Numbered from the stretch's first letter, positions 1 through 12,837 are shown. The stretch is 64,000 bases of DNA from Arabidopsis thaliana (GCF_000001735.4 NC_003070.9:25467971-25531970), one strand, 5' to 3'. Notes: a model not told the origin generated them from the sequence alone. A program made the numbers and translations.

Positions 1-68
1 TACTTGGAAATGATTTTTTTTTCTTCAGTTTTAGAGTTTATTTGAATGGTCATCTTCTTGTTCTGTAG

Positions 69-1918
69 TTTCCACTGCTCTCAAAATGCTTGAGGCTTCA
101 AAGAATGTGCTCTGAATCTCCAGAATCCATCATCCAACTTCCAGAGTTTCCAGGAGGAGTGGAGGCCTTTGAGCTCTGTGCCAAATTCTGCTACGGAATA
201 ACGATAACTATCAGCGCGTATAACATCGTAGCAGCGAGATGTGCAGCAGAGTATCTTCAGATGTCAGAGGAGGTTGAGAAAGGTAACTTGGTGTACAAGC
301 TTGAAGTTTTCTTCAATTCTTGCATCCTTAATGGATGGAGAGACTCCATAGTCACACTTCAGACCACGAAAGCGTTTCCTTTGTGGTCTGAAGATCTCGC
401 TATCACTAGTAGGTGCATTGAGGCCATAGCCTCTAAGGTTTTATCTCATCCATCCAAAGTGTCTCTCTCACATAGTCATTCTAGGAGGGTTAGGGATGAT
501 GACATGTCTTCTAACAGAGCTGCTGCTTCGAGTAGAGGATGGTGGGCTGAAGATATCGCGGAGTTGGGGATAGATCTTTATTGGAGGACTATGATTGCTA
601 TTAAATCCGGTGGCAAAGTACCCGCTAGTCTTATCGGTGATGCTCTTAGAGTTTACGCCTCTAAATGGCTTCCTACTTTACAAAGAAACCGGAAAGTAGT
701 CAAAAAGAAAGAGGATTCTGACTCAGATTCGGATACCGATACTTCATCGAAGCATAGATTGTTGTTGGAGTCCATTATAAGCTTGCTTCCAGCTGAGAAA
801 GGCGCGGTTTCTTGCAGTTTCTTGCTTAAACTCTTGAAAGCAGCCAATATCTTAAACGCATCAACGTCTTCTAAGATGGAATTAGCAAGAAGGGTAGCTC
901 TTCAACTAGAAGAAGCAACGGTTAGCGACTTGTTAATACCTCCAATGTCATACAAATCCGAATTGTTATACGATGTGGACATTGTCGCGACTATCTTGGA
1001 ACAGTTTATGGTCCAAGGACAGACTAGTCCACCAACAAGTCCTTTAAGAGGTAAAAAGGGAATGATGGATAGAAGAAGAAGATCTCGTTCGGCGGAGAAT
1101 ATTGATCTTGAGTTTCAAGAAAGTAGAAGATCATCCTCTGCTTCTCATAGCTCAAAGCTTAAGGTAGCTAAGCTTGTGGATGGATATCTTCAACAGATTG
1201 CTAGAGATGTGAATTTACCGCTCTCAAAGTTTGTTACTTTAGCTGAAAGTGTCCCTGAATTTTCAAGACTTGATCATGATGATCTCTATAGAGCCATTGA
1301 CATATATCTCAAGGTTCAATTCTCATCCTTGTTTAGACTAAATGAATATTAATCTTTGCGACTTATCTAATTTATGTTTTGACATTGTTGTTGTAGGCTC
1401 ATAAGAATTTGAATAAATCAGAAAGGAAGAGAGTTTGTAGAGTATTGGACTGCAAGAAACTATCAATGGAAGCATGTATGCACGCAGCGCAAAACGAGAT
1501 GCTTCCGCTTAGAGTAGTGGTCCAAGTCCTCTTTTACGAGCAAGCACGAGCCGCTGCAGCTACGAACAACGGTGAAAAGAACACGACTGAACTTCCTAGC
1601 AACATCAAAGCACTCCTAGCAGCACACAACATCGACCCTTCTAATCCAAATGCAGCCGCTTTCAGCACGACAACAAGTATCGCTGCACCAGAAGATCGAT
1701 GGAGCGTCTCGGGTCTCAAATCACCTAAATCAAAGCTATCAGGTACACTGAGAAGCAAGCTAGCTGAAGATGAAGAGGTAGACGAAAGGTTCATGAATGG
1801 GGACGGAGGAAGAACTCCGTCTCGGTTTAAGGCTTTTTGTGCAATCCCTGGCCGTCCTAAGAAGATGTTTAGCAAGCTCTTGTCCATCAACAGAAACTCA
1901 AGCGACAAAAACTGTTAA
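69..1918 (+). CDS. NPH3/BTB-POZ family protein, 5' end outside window
   Basis: This is the 3' part of an NPH3/RPT2-like (NRL) gene. Such proteins act as plasma-membrane signalling adaptors and as CUL3 substrate receptors, classically downstream of phototropins. Exons are 69-1313 and 1397-1918. The first visible exon follows an AG at 67-68 and opens in frame with [12 protein letters not shown], the end of the BTB domain, so the start codon lies before the window. The NPH3 domain follows: [18 protein letters not shown], the [21 protein letters not shown] block, and the conserved [10 protein letters not shown] then [23 protein letters not shown], which the intron divides. A Ser/Arg-rich insert ([11 protein letters not shown]) lies between conserved blocks and is a likely phosphorylation region. 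The protein ends in a basic, low-complexity tail. It resembles the locus I remember as At1g67900; its own light receptor partner is unknown to me. Confidence 0.93.
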
Positions 1919-3563
1919 AACAAAATTGTTATTTAGGTATCGTAGAGTAAAAGAAAGAAAAATGTTTAAACCTATTTACTCTCTGTATAACTTCATCTAA
2001 AAATCTCTAAGATGATAATAATATTGTTTAGAATCATATTTAGATTCATGAGACACGTGTTTGAGATCCAGAAGGTCAAAGAAAATGACCCTGAGGATTT
2101 GTTTTGTTAGAAGAACTTTGATTATTCTTTAAATTTGTAAAGAGTAAAGTCAAATCTTCTTCTCTGTCTCTGTTGGCTGCTACTGGTTTTGATTAGTATA
2201 TATCCCAATTTATTCCTTGTTATGATTGGTCGTATTCATATATCGATTTAATAAATACCCAAATCAAGATCATGCTCATTAAATCACTAGGAAAGAGTTT
2301 TACGTATCTATATATTTTATCTTTTTATTTATTTTGCATTTAATTTGTAGACATGATATCTTAACAAACTTGGATTTGATGCATAATTAAGTTTACATAT
2401 CATGATTCCTTTCTATAATAATGTCACCTATCACGTGGTCTCTTTCTCACTAAACAAGTTTTCAAGTTTTTCTACTAACTTCCAATTATGTTTAACAACA
2501 ATTCCTAACATCAAATCATTCTTGTATAAGTCTTACCTACTCTGTCCCTATTTCACCTTGTTGAAACTTGACTTTTCTTAAAAAAAAGTTTACAAGTTTC
2601 TAGTTTTCCAACAAATCGTAAAATAGAGGTAATATTACTGTCGTTGCTATGTCACCGTATATATACCATCTAGATTCAAACTAGTATAATCCATGTTGTT
2701 GACAAAAAAATATATAGTTATCTTTGGTAAAAACTTAGATTAAGTGTTGGATTCAAAAGTTTTGAATATGAGAAAATATTAGTCTATTTTGGCATATTAG
2801 AGATAATCAGCCAAAATTTACAATTCGACTTCATTATAATTATATGGTGTTTTCACATTCCATAAAAAAAGGTGAAAAAAATAGCACCGCTCAAATTAAA
2901 GAGACACATGGGCGCTTCGTGAGAAAACTACCAACGAGAATTATCTATATATACATTGCCTCTTCCACATTTTATAACACATCCATCATTGTTTCTCTCT
3001 CAATCAATAGACTATTTCTTTATCACTTTTTGAAAAACAAATTACAAGCATTCTAAAGTTGTTTGCGCTTTGTAGTCTTTTGAATGGAGTCATGACTCAT
3101 GAGTACTTTGATTGATTTGCCAATCTAGCACCAAGCCATGTCTATTTTGTAATTGTCTCTCATTAATTTGATAATCATCTGCCCTTTGAGATGACTTAAG
3201 AGACCAAGATATACATAGTCAATAACCTTTTAATATATAGTTTGGGACCATGTTGACTAAAGATTTTGATCTAATTAATTAGAGCTCTAAAATATAATTT
3301 TGACAACGATCTCTAAGATATTTCCAAAGGGCATCTTTCATATTAATCGTATATATAGTTACAAGTAAGATTCCACTTCACTCTACTCATTAATGTACTT
3401 CTAATATGTTATCGGATCATGTTTTCATATGAACAATTGTAATGCCATTGATTAACGCGTAAATTCATGCGTATTGTTGGAAAATAAAAGCCTACTCCTC
3501 CATATAATGATCAAATTACAAGTTACAACAAACATTGGTAATGTCATGGATTCATGCATGAAT
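1919..3563. other. intergenic, between two convergent genes
   Basis: The first part is the 3' UTR of the NPH3-type gene. The rest is AT-rich DNA without a convincing ORF, RNA gene or transposon motif. The 70-codon frame at 2844 has no recognisable composition or family and I treat it as chance. Confidence 0.6.
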
Positions 3564-3839
3564 CTATGTAGCGGTACTAGGGGAATCCGCTGGCTTTGGT
3601 GGAGAATCCAATAGAGATGCAGCCTCGATACTCTTGGTACGTTGCAACGAAAGAGAACGGTGAATCCTACACCGGAAAGAACCAGGGTGAGTGGTTGGTG
3701 AGCAAAGGCAGTTGGTCTTGGTCATGCTTGTCTGACGAGATAGCCCACGGGAACCCACTTCCACCGCAGAATTGAAATGGCTATGAATTTCAACCTTCAT
3801 GATTCCTTTGTTGTTTGTCATTTGTTGCACCTTCTCCAT
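3564..3839 (-). CDS. small Ser-rich/Cys-containing plant protein (91 aa)
   Basis: A 91-residue ORF on the minus strand with no intron in the coding part. The central block TNCLCSPTTHPGSFRCRIHR, followed by a Ser/Arg stretch (RSLSLQRTKS), recurs in a small family of unnamed plant proteins annotated as serine-rich or simply unknown; this looks like locus At1g67910. There is no signal peptide or membrane segment. The CxC...C...CRxH spacing could suggest metal binding, but that is a guess. The acceptor-like ACCAG just before the ATG and a good donor (CAGAG/GTATGT) at 4324/4323 on the same strand suggest a 5' UTR intron of about 0.5 kb. Function unknown. Confidence 0.78.
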   Translation of the reverse strand: MEKVQQMTNNKGIMKVEIHSHFNSAVEVGSRGLSRQTSMTKTNCLCSPTTHPGSFRCRIHRSLSLQRTKSIEAASLLDSPPKPADSPSTAT

Positions 3840-5535
3840 TTCCTGGTTTTCATTTACAAGCCATGACCATTATAATGAGTTGAAGGATTAGAAAGCATTT
3901 ACGAAGGTCTTCACCAAAATAAATTTTTCCTTAATGAGGTGAATTAACTACCATGAACTGAAAAAGAACTACTAGCTATGCAAGTACTTAAAAAAAACAT
4001 GCCATACATATTAGTTTTATGTTAGTTATTGCACTAAGATTTCCTCTTTACTTAGAATATAGATGTCTCCACACACAAAAAATAAAAAAAATTTCATTTT
4101 CATTTTTTAAAATTTTATCTTTCTTATAGTACTTTGCTTTTACGTTTTCGTAGAAATAAAAGTGAGATCTATTTGTGAAAGACGGAGAAAACTCAATGAG
4201 TTTTGCAAAATTAATATGATGAATTTCATATTTTACTATAAATGATGAAATAGAAAAGTTATTAGATAAGGAACGTAAATAACTAATGTACGTATCAATG
4301 GTAATCAAGAGTCATGGACATACCTCTGTATGGATGATCAAAGTTGAAGCTGAAGAGATCCAAAAGAGGTTGATACACTTTTCTAAATCCCTCTTCTTGC
4401 AAATTTATATTATCCTCTACCCTATTTTTTTTGGGGATCATCACGGATGCACTACATCAAAAGCCAACTGTATCCATTATTTTCCCATAATGTTTCTTAT
4501 CCCAAAAGCCCATCATTGAGTGGTCCCCTTCCATTATTGTCTTTACTCTTTAGCGGTGTTTCTAAACCGGTGGTAGTGGTAGGACGGGGTCGGATCATGA
4601 ATCGTATGGATCCCTAGATTGAATTCTTATAAGATTTAAGAGTTCTTAGAACAATCATAGAATTTGCAATACGTAAACCATGTGACCTAAACGAATTAGC
4701 TAATTCCGTACAGAAACTCTTTGAACCTATAATTACGTAGGAAAAAAGGACACATAATAACTAAAACGCATAGAGACTCTGTATAACTAATTTACTAAGG
4801 TACTGGAGTCTAGTTGGATAGAAGAATATCATAAATTTTTGCAAAACTTAGATGTTGATGTGGCAAATTAAGCATCATAATTAAAGTTGTTCGGTAAAAG
4901 AATCTCATGTATGTAAGGTACCGACCATATATATATGACCCATTAAGGTCATGTAAACTATAGCTCTAAGCTATCTTATAGTGAAAGAGTTTATGATCGA
5001 TCTATAGACTTTTGGTCGTAATTGACACCCCTATTTATAAGATACAATGATGTGCTAGATTTAGTAATTTTCATATTTTAATGGTAATAGAATTGTGATT
5101 ATATAAAAGTCGTCGTAGCTGTTTGATATAAGTCAGACATATTGAATTGGAACTTAGCACCTCCTATAGGGCCATTGGGCCAAAAACTGGGACAAGAACC
5201 GAGAAAACCAAAAAGACATAACGTGTAAGCTTTAAGGCCGAAACAAAGAACACACGAGTGTCAAATGTGTTTGAATAACGATTAACGACTGATTAAAGGA
5301 AATGTTTCAAAAGGATATCCACTAGAATCTTCTAGTTGACTAGCGACTTAAGTCCATCCACATGGCAGCCTTTTGGTCTCTCAACGGTCAAAAACCGACG
5401 ATTTCTCCAATTTCCAGTAAAAATCTTATTAAACAAAAGGTCAAATCGAAAGATAAACGTAAGCGACTCGTCACAAATGTTTCAACGTTACCGACACGTA
5501 ACCAAAACTCACCGAACACCGTCCTCCACGTTTGT
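3840..5535. other. intergenic with probable 5' UTR intron of the small minus-strand gene
   Basis: The part to about 4323 is probably the 5' UTR intron of the 91-aa gene, which explains its very A/T-rich and stop-poor 86-codon frame at 4048-4308. From 4330 to 5535 I see promoter DNA for the two divergently placed small genes and no further coding signal. Confidence 0.45.
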
Positions 5536-5544
5536 TTATAAAAT
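5536..5544 (+). promoter_or_regulatory. TATA box of the 67-aa gene
   Basis: TTTATAAAA lies about 220 bases before the ATG at 5761. This implies a transcript start near 5570 and a 5' UTR of about 190 bases. It is the only good TATA match in a suitable position on this strand. Confidence 0.5.
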
Positions 5545-5760
5545 GAGAGATAGATAAATATAGAGAGAGTCGTCTCTTTGTATAATATATGATCTGAAAA
5601 AGAAAAAAAAACTCTTTAGCTGTTTATATTTAGAGTTGAGACTAATTCGGCGTTGCGCACCAACCTAACTTCGGTTCTACTTCACACACAAAACTCGTGT
5701 CGTCTCTTGTTATAAAGGGTCTCTTTGTTTCAGTGTCTTTGGTCTCGTGTTTGTGTAGAG

Positions 5761-5964
5761 ATGGAGAACAAGACCGATAATGGAAACGAGGATGGTCCAA
5801 TAATACATAGCCAAGTTGAGAAGATAAAGAAAGAGTTTGAGAAGATAAGACAACCGTCGCTGCAGCAACCGGAGATGAGGAGGGTTCTTAGCGAGATCAA
5901 AAGGCGTCAACGTTCACGTTCTCCTCTTGGTTTAGGGGAGAGATCTATTTCCGTTGGGAATTGA
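5761..5964 (+). CDS. small hypothetical plant protein (67 aa)
   Basis: A short uninterrupted ORF preceded by a TATA box and followed by typical 3' UTR sequence with AT-rich polyadenylation context. I chose the ATG at 5761 because upstream in-frame codons have no ATG. The protein is charged: an acidic N-terminus, a helix-like middle (VEKIKKEFEKIRQPSLQQPEMRR is predicted amphipathic by eye) and a basic Arg/Ser tail (RRQRSRSPLGLGERSISVG). No signal peptide or membrane segment is seen. It looks like At1g67920, which has a close relative elsewhere on chromosome 1 as I recall. No function can be assigned. Confidence 0.72.
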   Translation: MENKTDNGNEDGPIIHSQVEKIKKEFEKIRQPSLQQPEMRRVLSEIKRRQRSRSPLGLGERSISVGN

Positions 5965-6247
5965 TCCATGTTTGACTTTATAGTCGAGAGAGATAGATAA
6001 AAAAAAAGAGGTAGAGGTGGTTATGTGGTTCCTAATAGTTAACAGGTTTTGTTGTATATATTATGCTATATAAATACTCTTTCGTTTGAAAATGAATACG
6101 TCTCCTCTCTTTGCATAGTATGATGATGTATGAATCTCGATTTACATGATATGTATGTGAGAGATATAGTAACTACAACTGAATGAAAAATCCATGAGAC
6201 AAAAAAGTTCGCAATAGAAGAATATTGATTCGGTAACAAAGCACAGC

Positions 6248-9200
6248 TTATAAGTTTTCTTGTGTTAAAGATGAACCAATTTGAAGCATTAGAGGATAAA
6301 CTGGACTAAACTCTTTGTCCCCTCTCGATCTGATCTTCACTGCATAATCATCCAAAGTTGCTTTTATCCCTTTCCAGATCTGATCCTCTCTTTGGTTATC
6401 AAGCCACAGTGAGTACTGTTTAGGACTTAGTCTGTTCTTCTGCATCGGTGACTCTAACTCGTCTGGGCCTCTTGTGTAGAGATGATGTAGGACGATGCTC
6501 GGTGGTAGATCATTGATGAGAGGAGATGATCCCATTTGAGATGTTTCCAGGAAAACCAAAGGCCTAAACGCTCTAAGAGCTCTGTACGGTGCTCCGAGTT
6601 GTTCCACGGGAAATAGATTCTGTCCCACTGCTAGTTCCAGCTCGGCCATGTCTTTGGCCATTCTGAGTTTTCCCCATTCTGAAAGTGGTCGCACAAGGGA
6701 TGCATGTCTGATGTAGAAGATCAAAACCCTTGACGCCATTTGTCTTGTGAGTCTTGTGCAGATCGATTCTGTTCCTGCAGTGTTAGCATTTGCTGCGGAA
6801 GGCAATAGTCTAGATAGGAACTCCTTGCGGAAGTGAAGAATCGATCTCTGCAACTCCTCCATGTATGAGGAAGCGTTGTTGTCCATGTCAGCGTCATCAG
6901 CACCAAAGTTTTGATCATGGATTTGAAGAATGCATGACTCGAGCTTGTCTCGCATTGCTTTAAACAAAGGTGTAACTGGCTCACATGCCGCATCATAGAT
7001 TGCAGCCAGATAAGGAGACAATACATCAGTAGCAATACTGGGAAGGTCCGCTACCATGGATGAGATATGTGTGTGGATTCCTTGCAGATGCTGACATAAT
7101 GTGAAGTTCCTGATCTGTGTTGAAGTCGCAGGACCTGATATCTGCCGCGTCTCAGGGCCTGTAGAAATCTGCAATATAAGTGTAGCTGTGTTACATTTCA
7201 AACATAAACGCATAAGTAGCAGAATAACTTCTTTACACTGTTAACTCTAATTATGTCAGGTAGTTAACACGTATATATTTGCATAGTAGAGGTAGATGTA
7301 GCTCTAATTCTCTTCATTTCTGTCTGGAAGAAATTATAATTGCCCCACGAATTATTACTTTGTACTCAATCTCTCCTATACAACTGTATGCAACTTTAAG
7401 AATTTCTATATAATACAAGCACAAATTGATACCATACTAAGGGAGCTATCGCACATAACAAGAGGACAATAACCAACAAGAGGTCTATCATACCTGGCAC
7501 TCAGCTCGTTGAGCTAGGTTACTAAGGGCCTTGCCTATCTCACGCAAAACTAGAAGAGTCAAACGAGCATCTGGATGAACAGCCTCAATCTCATCTTGAA
7601 TGTGTGATAATACCTGTGAAATCTGTTCTTTCGAAGGTAAACTCCCACGGCTCGACATAGGGAATATCGAGTTTACAAGGTCTGACAAGCGGCCAAAGCA
7701 TAGGGATAAGAAAGCAGTCTGGAATATAGCAATGCATGCAACCATTTGTTCTTTCCTTTCTAAATTAATGGCAGGTAACACTCCTTTAACATCTGTATCA
7801 CGAGAAATCCTTTCAAGAAGATTTTCTATCATAGACACAAGCTTCGGATATCCCATGGTGAATATTTCTTTTACAAAACTCGAAGCTGTGTATGCAGACT
7901 TCATTTGGCTAGTAAAAGCCTTCACAAGTGCATCCCAGACTCTATCGGTTAACATAGAATCGCCTTCCTGTGCATATAAACACTTCATGTAAGCAATAAA
8001 ACCAATTAAAAAGTTGGAATCTAAACTAATCAACAGCCCTGACACCACAGAAACCCATCCCAAAACTTCCTTTTGATGCAAAAACATTGAAGGATCATCT
8101 ACTTAAATTGTTCAAACATCATCGAGCTCGCTAAAAGTGACAAGAAACTCTGATCCTCTCAATGATCTAATGCAGCTTATTCCTCAGGACATTGACAATA
8201 TCTTTAACTAACGAATAAACAAACTCAGGGAGCCTAAAATTCCAGTTAAATTCCGCACCTTGATGACTTCGTCAAGAAGAAGGACATGAGTAAATGGATC
8301 CCTCTTCTTAGACAGTACACGCTGCAAATGCCACACAGCAACTACAAGTGAACACAACTGTTCCATACAACTAGCCATCCTCTGCCACAACGCCTCCCTA
8401 ACTTTAGCACCACCACCAATATGCGGTGATCCGCTAGACCTAATCCCACCAGGCCCGAAGCCACCACCTGAGCCAGAAGTAATAGCTTTCATATCCATAG
8501 CAACACTCACACTCTTCACAGCCATTCCCTTATACTTATTCACCAATTGATCCACCGTAGACTTAAGCTCTCCAAGGTTATAGAAAACTTGCAAACCAGT
8601 CCCAACTTCAGCTTGATTCAACCCTTCCATGCCTCTCTCCAACACCTTCATAGCTTCAGATCTCAATTTCTCTCCAATCTCAGTAACAAACTTGATTTCC
8701 TCATCAATCACATCAATGCCAAAGAGATCATACTCTTTACACATTGTTAAGATCTCGAAATGGAACTGTGCAGCTTTAGTGAGATCGATCTTATCTGGAT
8801 CAGGAAAATCCGCTAGATCTCGAAGCTTCTTAGAGAGACGAAGCGTACGAACGGAGTGAGATAGTAACTCAGTAGCTGTATGGAGATTAGATAGCTGAAC
8901 AGATTTAGATCGGATCGATTTGATCGGTTCAGAGAGGTCGGATCTGACACGGCGAATTGAAGATTGGAGTGAAGAGACGGAGGATCGGAGAGAAGAGAGA
9001 GATACATCGGCGTGTGAGAGAGAAGAGAGCTGAGCGAGCAATTCAGGGTGACGAGAGATGACGTCATTACGGAGCTGTGAATCGAGGAGGCGGATTGCTT
9101 GGTGGAGACGTTCGGCGGTGGAGGCCGGAGATCCAGAAGCGAGAGCGGCGGAGGAGAATGATGCGGAGGAGAAGGAAGATGAGAGGAATGGGGAGAGGAT

Positions 9201-9362
9201 TGGATCGGTGGCAAAAGAATCGAGCGGCGAAGAAGAGGAAGATGACGGTGTTTGTGGTGGTGGTGCGCCGGAGGAGAGTGAAGAAGGAGGAGGGTTTTTG
9301 AAGGTGGAGAGACGTTGAAGAGATGGAGATGATGGTGAAGGAGACGATGGAGGTAGTGCCAT
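6248..9362 (-). CDS. COG5: conserved oligomeric Golgi complex subunit 5
   Basis: COG5 belongs to lobe B of the eight-subunit COG tether, which holds retrograde vesicles at the Golgi and so maintains glycosylation enzymes and wall secretion. Three exons on the minus strand (8259-9362, 7494-7967, 6248-7168), all with GT-AG ends and phase 0, give 832 residues. The first about 50 residues are Pro/Ser-rich low complexity. The COG5 N-terminal helical region follows (HPELLAQLSSL, then heptad-like SLQSSIRRVRSDLSEPIKSIRSKSVQLSNLH). The C-terminal part carries helical-bundle sequence typical of CATCHR tethers. The start ATG at 9362 is the first in frame. The gene shares a 472-base divergent upstream region with the ABC ATPase gene and converges on the 67-aa gene. 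Confidence 0.95.
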
Positions 9363-9834
9363 TTTTTTACAGTTTCAATCTCTACAGGTTTTGAATTTTG
9401 CAATGGCGATTTTAGCAGGAGATCAAAGCGATACTCATTTTTCAAAGTTAATCTCTGAAACACCAAAAAAAAAAAAAAAAAACTCAAAGCGAAGTTATAC
9501 GATAGTGAACCGGTCTACTTTAATTTCTGTGTCTGAATTTTGTTGGTTATCTACGAACCGGAATTATCATTTCTGGCATAGTCAAGTGATAGATGTAGTC
9601 ATGTAGGGAATTTGTATCTGGATGTGAAAAAAAAAAAAAACAATTCCTCCTCTAAATCTCGTGATGTCATAAATTATGTAAATGTCAGAGATTGGTCCTA
9701 AAAGTTGGCCACTAAGTGGTGTAAGAATAATAAATTGTCAATATCAATTGACTGATTCTTATTGTTCATATACGGACACAAATCTTTTCGTTAAGTGAGT
9801 GTTTTGATCAAAAAAAGTTGAAAACTTTAAAGCC
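9363..9834. promoter_or_regulatory. divergent promoter region of COG5 and ABCI17
   Basis: A 472-base gap between two start codons pointing away from each other. It includes long A runs (9465-9482 and about 9629-9641) and AT-rich DNA but no clear TATA box for either gene, as is common for broadly expressed plant genes. Confidence 0.6.
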
Positions 9835-10697
9835 ATGCCATCACTTTGGTCTAACGAATCCGATGGATCATTACGAGAGCATCTTGTGGATGTTGTTGTG
9901 TCTGGTTCAGAACCAAAGATTCGGGTACATGATCTGACCCGAGTCGCCGATGATGGATCTCGGATCTTGAAAGGAGTTACGATAGATATACCAAAAGGTA
10001 TGATCGTTGGTGTGATTGGACCTAGTGGAAGTGGAAAGTCAACGTTTTTGAGATCTCTGAATCGTCTTTGGGAACCACCGGAGTCAACTGTGTTCTTGGA
10101 CGGTGAAGATATAACCAACGTTGATGTTATTGCTCTTCGTCGTAGAGTTGGAATGCTTTTTCAGCTTCCTGTTCTTTTTCAAGGTAATAATCAAATTTTG
10201 GGATTTGCTTAGCCTCTAGTTTCATAGGTCTTGATAATGTGTGGTTGGTTACAGGGACTGTTGCGGATAATGTGAGATATGGTCCGAATTTGAGAGGGGA
10301 GAAACTAAGTGACGAAGAGGTTTATAAGCTGCTAAGTCTTGCAGACCTTGATGCTTCCTTTGCTAAGAAGACTGGTGCAGAGTTATCTGTGGGTCAAGCT
10401 CAACGAGTAGCACTTGCAAGGACTCTAGCCAACGAGCCTGAGGTGTTGCTGCTCGATGAACCAACAAGTGCTCTTGATCCGATATCGACAGAGAACATTG
10501 AGGATGTTATAGTGAAACTGAAGAAGCAGAGAGGGATTACTACTGTGATTGTTTCTCACAGTATCAAGCAGATTCAGAAAGTTGCTGATATCGTTTGCCT
10601 TGTTGTCGACGGAGAGATTGTTGAAGTTCTTAAACCAAGTGAGCTTTCGCACGCTACGCATCCAATGGCACAGAGGTTTCTTCAACTCAGTTCTTGA
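9835..10697 (+). CDS. ABCI17: ABC transporter nucleotide-binding subunit (STAR1/NAP3 type)
   Basis: A half-size ABC protein with an ATPase domain and no membrane segments. Two exons (9835-10183, 10255-10697) encode 263 residues. Walker A GPSGSGKST is at residues 62-70; the signature LSVGQAQRVALART and Walker B VLLLDEPTSALD follow, then the switch His in VIVSHS. All catalytic motifs are intact. It matches the protein known as AtNAP3, ABCI17 or AtSTAR1, the homolog of rice STAR1, which pairs with a separate membrane subunit (ALS3/STAR2) in aluminium tolerance. That partner is not in this window. The 71-base intron interrupts the codon for Gly in FQGTVADN, just after the Q-loop region. The gene converges on the RRM gene, with 216 bases between stop codons. 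Confidence 0.94.
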
Positions 10698-10913
10698 GAC
10701 CATTTTCTCATTGATGGTTCCTGCAAGTTATTTGCTATTTTGCTTGAATCTTAATAATCTCTTTCAAGAGAGGAACAAATGCTGGTTGAATGTAACAACA
10801 CCTTTCATGGTTTATGTCTTTTTATCTTCTCTTTAGCATACGAAAGCATATATATGAACAACAAACCTATCAAAGAATTTAGTCGAGATCCGATTGGTTT
10901 GATGAGATCTGCA

Positions 10914-12450
10914 TCAACCGAGCTTAACAGGAACTACAGCAGGAACTTTGGGTGAAGAGGGATCAAGTGTGATGATCTCCTTTCTTCCTTCTCCTCCATT
11001 CTCAACTTTCTCTTTAACCGCCTTTGTCACTGCGCCAAACGCGTTTGAAAACCACGAAGCTCCACTTGATACATAAGGGTTTGCCATTAAAGCCGTTCTT
11101 GCACTGATTGCTGTCTCTTCAGCAGCTGCTAAAGCAGATTTCGTTATCTCCCTCACCTGATATCGCTCATCGATATCTCTCAACTTCTCATTAACCACAG
11201 TTGTTCCTATGCTTAGCTTTTCGCTCAGACCCATCTTATCGTCAAGCGATGCAATGGTTGCAGAAGCGTTTGAGATCAAGTTGTGTCTGTCATCAAATGC
11301 TTTGGCTTTCTCCATGGCGTCTTTTCCAAGAGCATAACCTCTTCCCACCATGATGTTCACCACATCTTCAGCTTTCTTGACAGAAAAACCATTAAACGAA
11401 TGTTCCTGCTACACAGAGGAAACAACATGAACACCGAGAGAGTAACGAATAAATCAAAGAGTTTCCGGTCTTTACCGAGTCAAGTGCAAGGGCTTCTGGT
11501 GGTAGCTGATAGTTAACAGCAGGAGTTATACTAACACGAAGATCTGCAATGACAGCTCCCTGGAAGGAAATGTTTTTCGCTGTAAGCACTAATTCATGAA
11601 ATATACGGAATGATGCATACGCGGAAAGCAAAATACCGTTAAGAGCATTGCAGTTTCAGCTCCTTGTGAATCCTTAAAAGTAACATATGCGACCTGACTC
11701 TCTTGTGTCTCACTGAGATCATTAGAGTAAACATTAGAGATATTGGTAAAGATCATCTTTAACAAGAAGATGATAATTTACAACAAGTTATTTTTCATAC
11801 CTTCGCATCTCGACGTATTGAATGTCACCAGAGAAAGAAAAGAACTCTTTGACATCTTTCTTAGAAACAATTAGTGAAACATTGCTAATCTTGACAGTTT
11901 TCACCTGCACAACAATGAATCAATACAAAGCCTTTGAACAGACAGCTTTACAACAACAATACAAAGATAATCCCATAACACAGCGAAGATGAAAGTTTGA
12001 GAAATGTTGGTTGCTTACACCGGAGACAGTTGATTGGGAATCCATAAGAATGTTGTGCTGAGTTTGATCCGAATCAATGAAAGCAGCCTGTGGAGAGATC
12101 ATCAATACTCAAATTTATTTTGAATTAATTCATCCAAAGCCAGAAACTTTCAATTGAGATTGATACTATGATTGAAATTAGCATCTGTGGAACAGAATCT
12201 GGATTCAAAAAAAAAAAACTCGAGAAACAAAAAAAGTTCTGTTTTTTTTTTAATAACACCGACACAGTAAAGAGAGATCTCAGACTTCATCACAGAACAA
12301 GAGAACAGTGGTTTTATCCACAAAATCGTAGCATGTAACTCCTTTCTGATTAGATCTAAAAATAGCAAAAAATATCTAAAAGCAAAGCCGAATCTAAGAA
12401 CACACCAGCAAAAATGGCCGAGAATCGAGAATGCTTACCGTTACCGACAT
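10914..12450 (-). CDS. RRM protein of the ACD11-binding-partner family
   Basis: Six exons on the minus strand (12439-12450, 12019-12087, 11801-11904, 11637-11712, 11476-11559, 10914-11405) give 278 residues. One degenerate RRM runs from VKTVKISNVSLIVSKKDVKEFFSFSGDIQYVEM through SQVAYVTFKDSQGAETAMLLTGAVIADLRVSI, with beta1 KISNV and beta3 VAYVTF in place of canonical RNP2/RNP1 aromatic residues, so RNA binding may be weak. The C-terminal half has a conserved helical region (VVNIMVGRGYALGKDAMEKAKAFDD) seen in plant BPA1-like proteins, which bind the sphingolipid-transfer protein ACD11. The first coding exon has only 12 bases (MSVT), so alternative starts are plausible; downstream ATGs exist in exon 2. 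It matches locus At1g67950. Role inferred from family only. Confidence 0.87.
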
Positions 12451-12837
12451 TGTCGAAGTGATTCTCTCAAGAGCGAAAAATCTCGAGTACGCGTAAAGAA
12501 TAGGGATTTCAATATTTCAAGTCCTTTTGAGTCTCAAAACTGACAAGGTACGTTTTTAATTTTAAAGTGATTTACATTTCAACCTCACGAGTCAAGAGAA
12601 TATGGGTCATGTGAACGAAATTGTGAAGTTCCTATTATTGTATTGTCCTATGAACAAAACAAAAAGAAGAAGAGAACAAAAAGAGTAATAGCTATTCTTT
12701 GTCTTGTGATGGCTTTTTGCCAAATGATCCATGAGGTCTCTTTCTTTGTACATATGTATATATGCCTAACCACAACAAAAATCGCTTCATCGAATATTTA
12801 AACACGTATAATAAGATCACAAAAGATGATCTTCAGC
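12451..12837. other. intergenic, RRM-gene promoter and POD1 3' UTR
   Basis: The 387 bases hold the 5' UTR and promoter of the RRM gene on the minus strand and the 3' end of POD1. No other signal seen. Confidence 0.6.

Noticed and set aside
4048..4308. 86-codon minus-strand frame
   Set aside because: Very A/T-rich, no family features, and lies where a 5' UTR intron of the 91-aa gene is expected.
8813..9487. 224-codon minus-strand frame overlapping COG5 exon 1
   Set aside because: It is the out-of-frame shadow of the Pro/Ser-rich N-terminus of COG5 and has no domain of its own.
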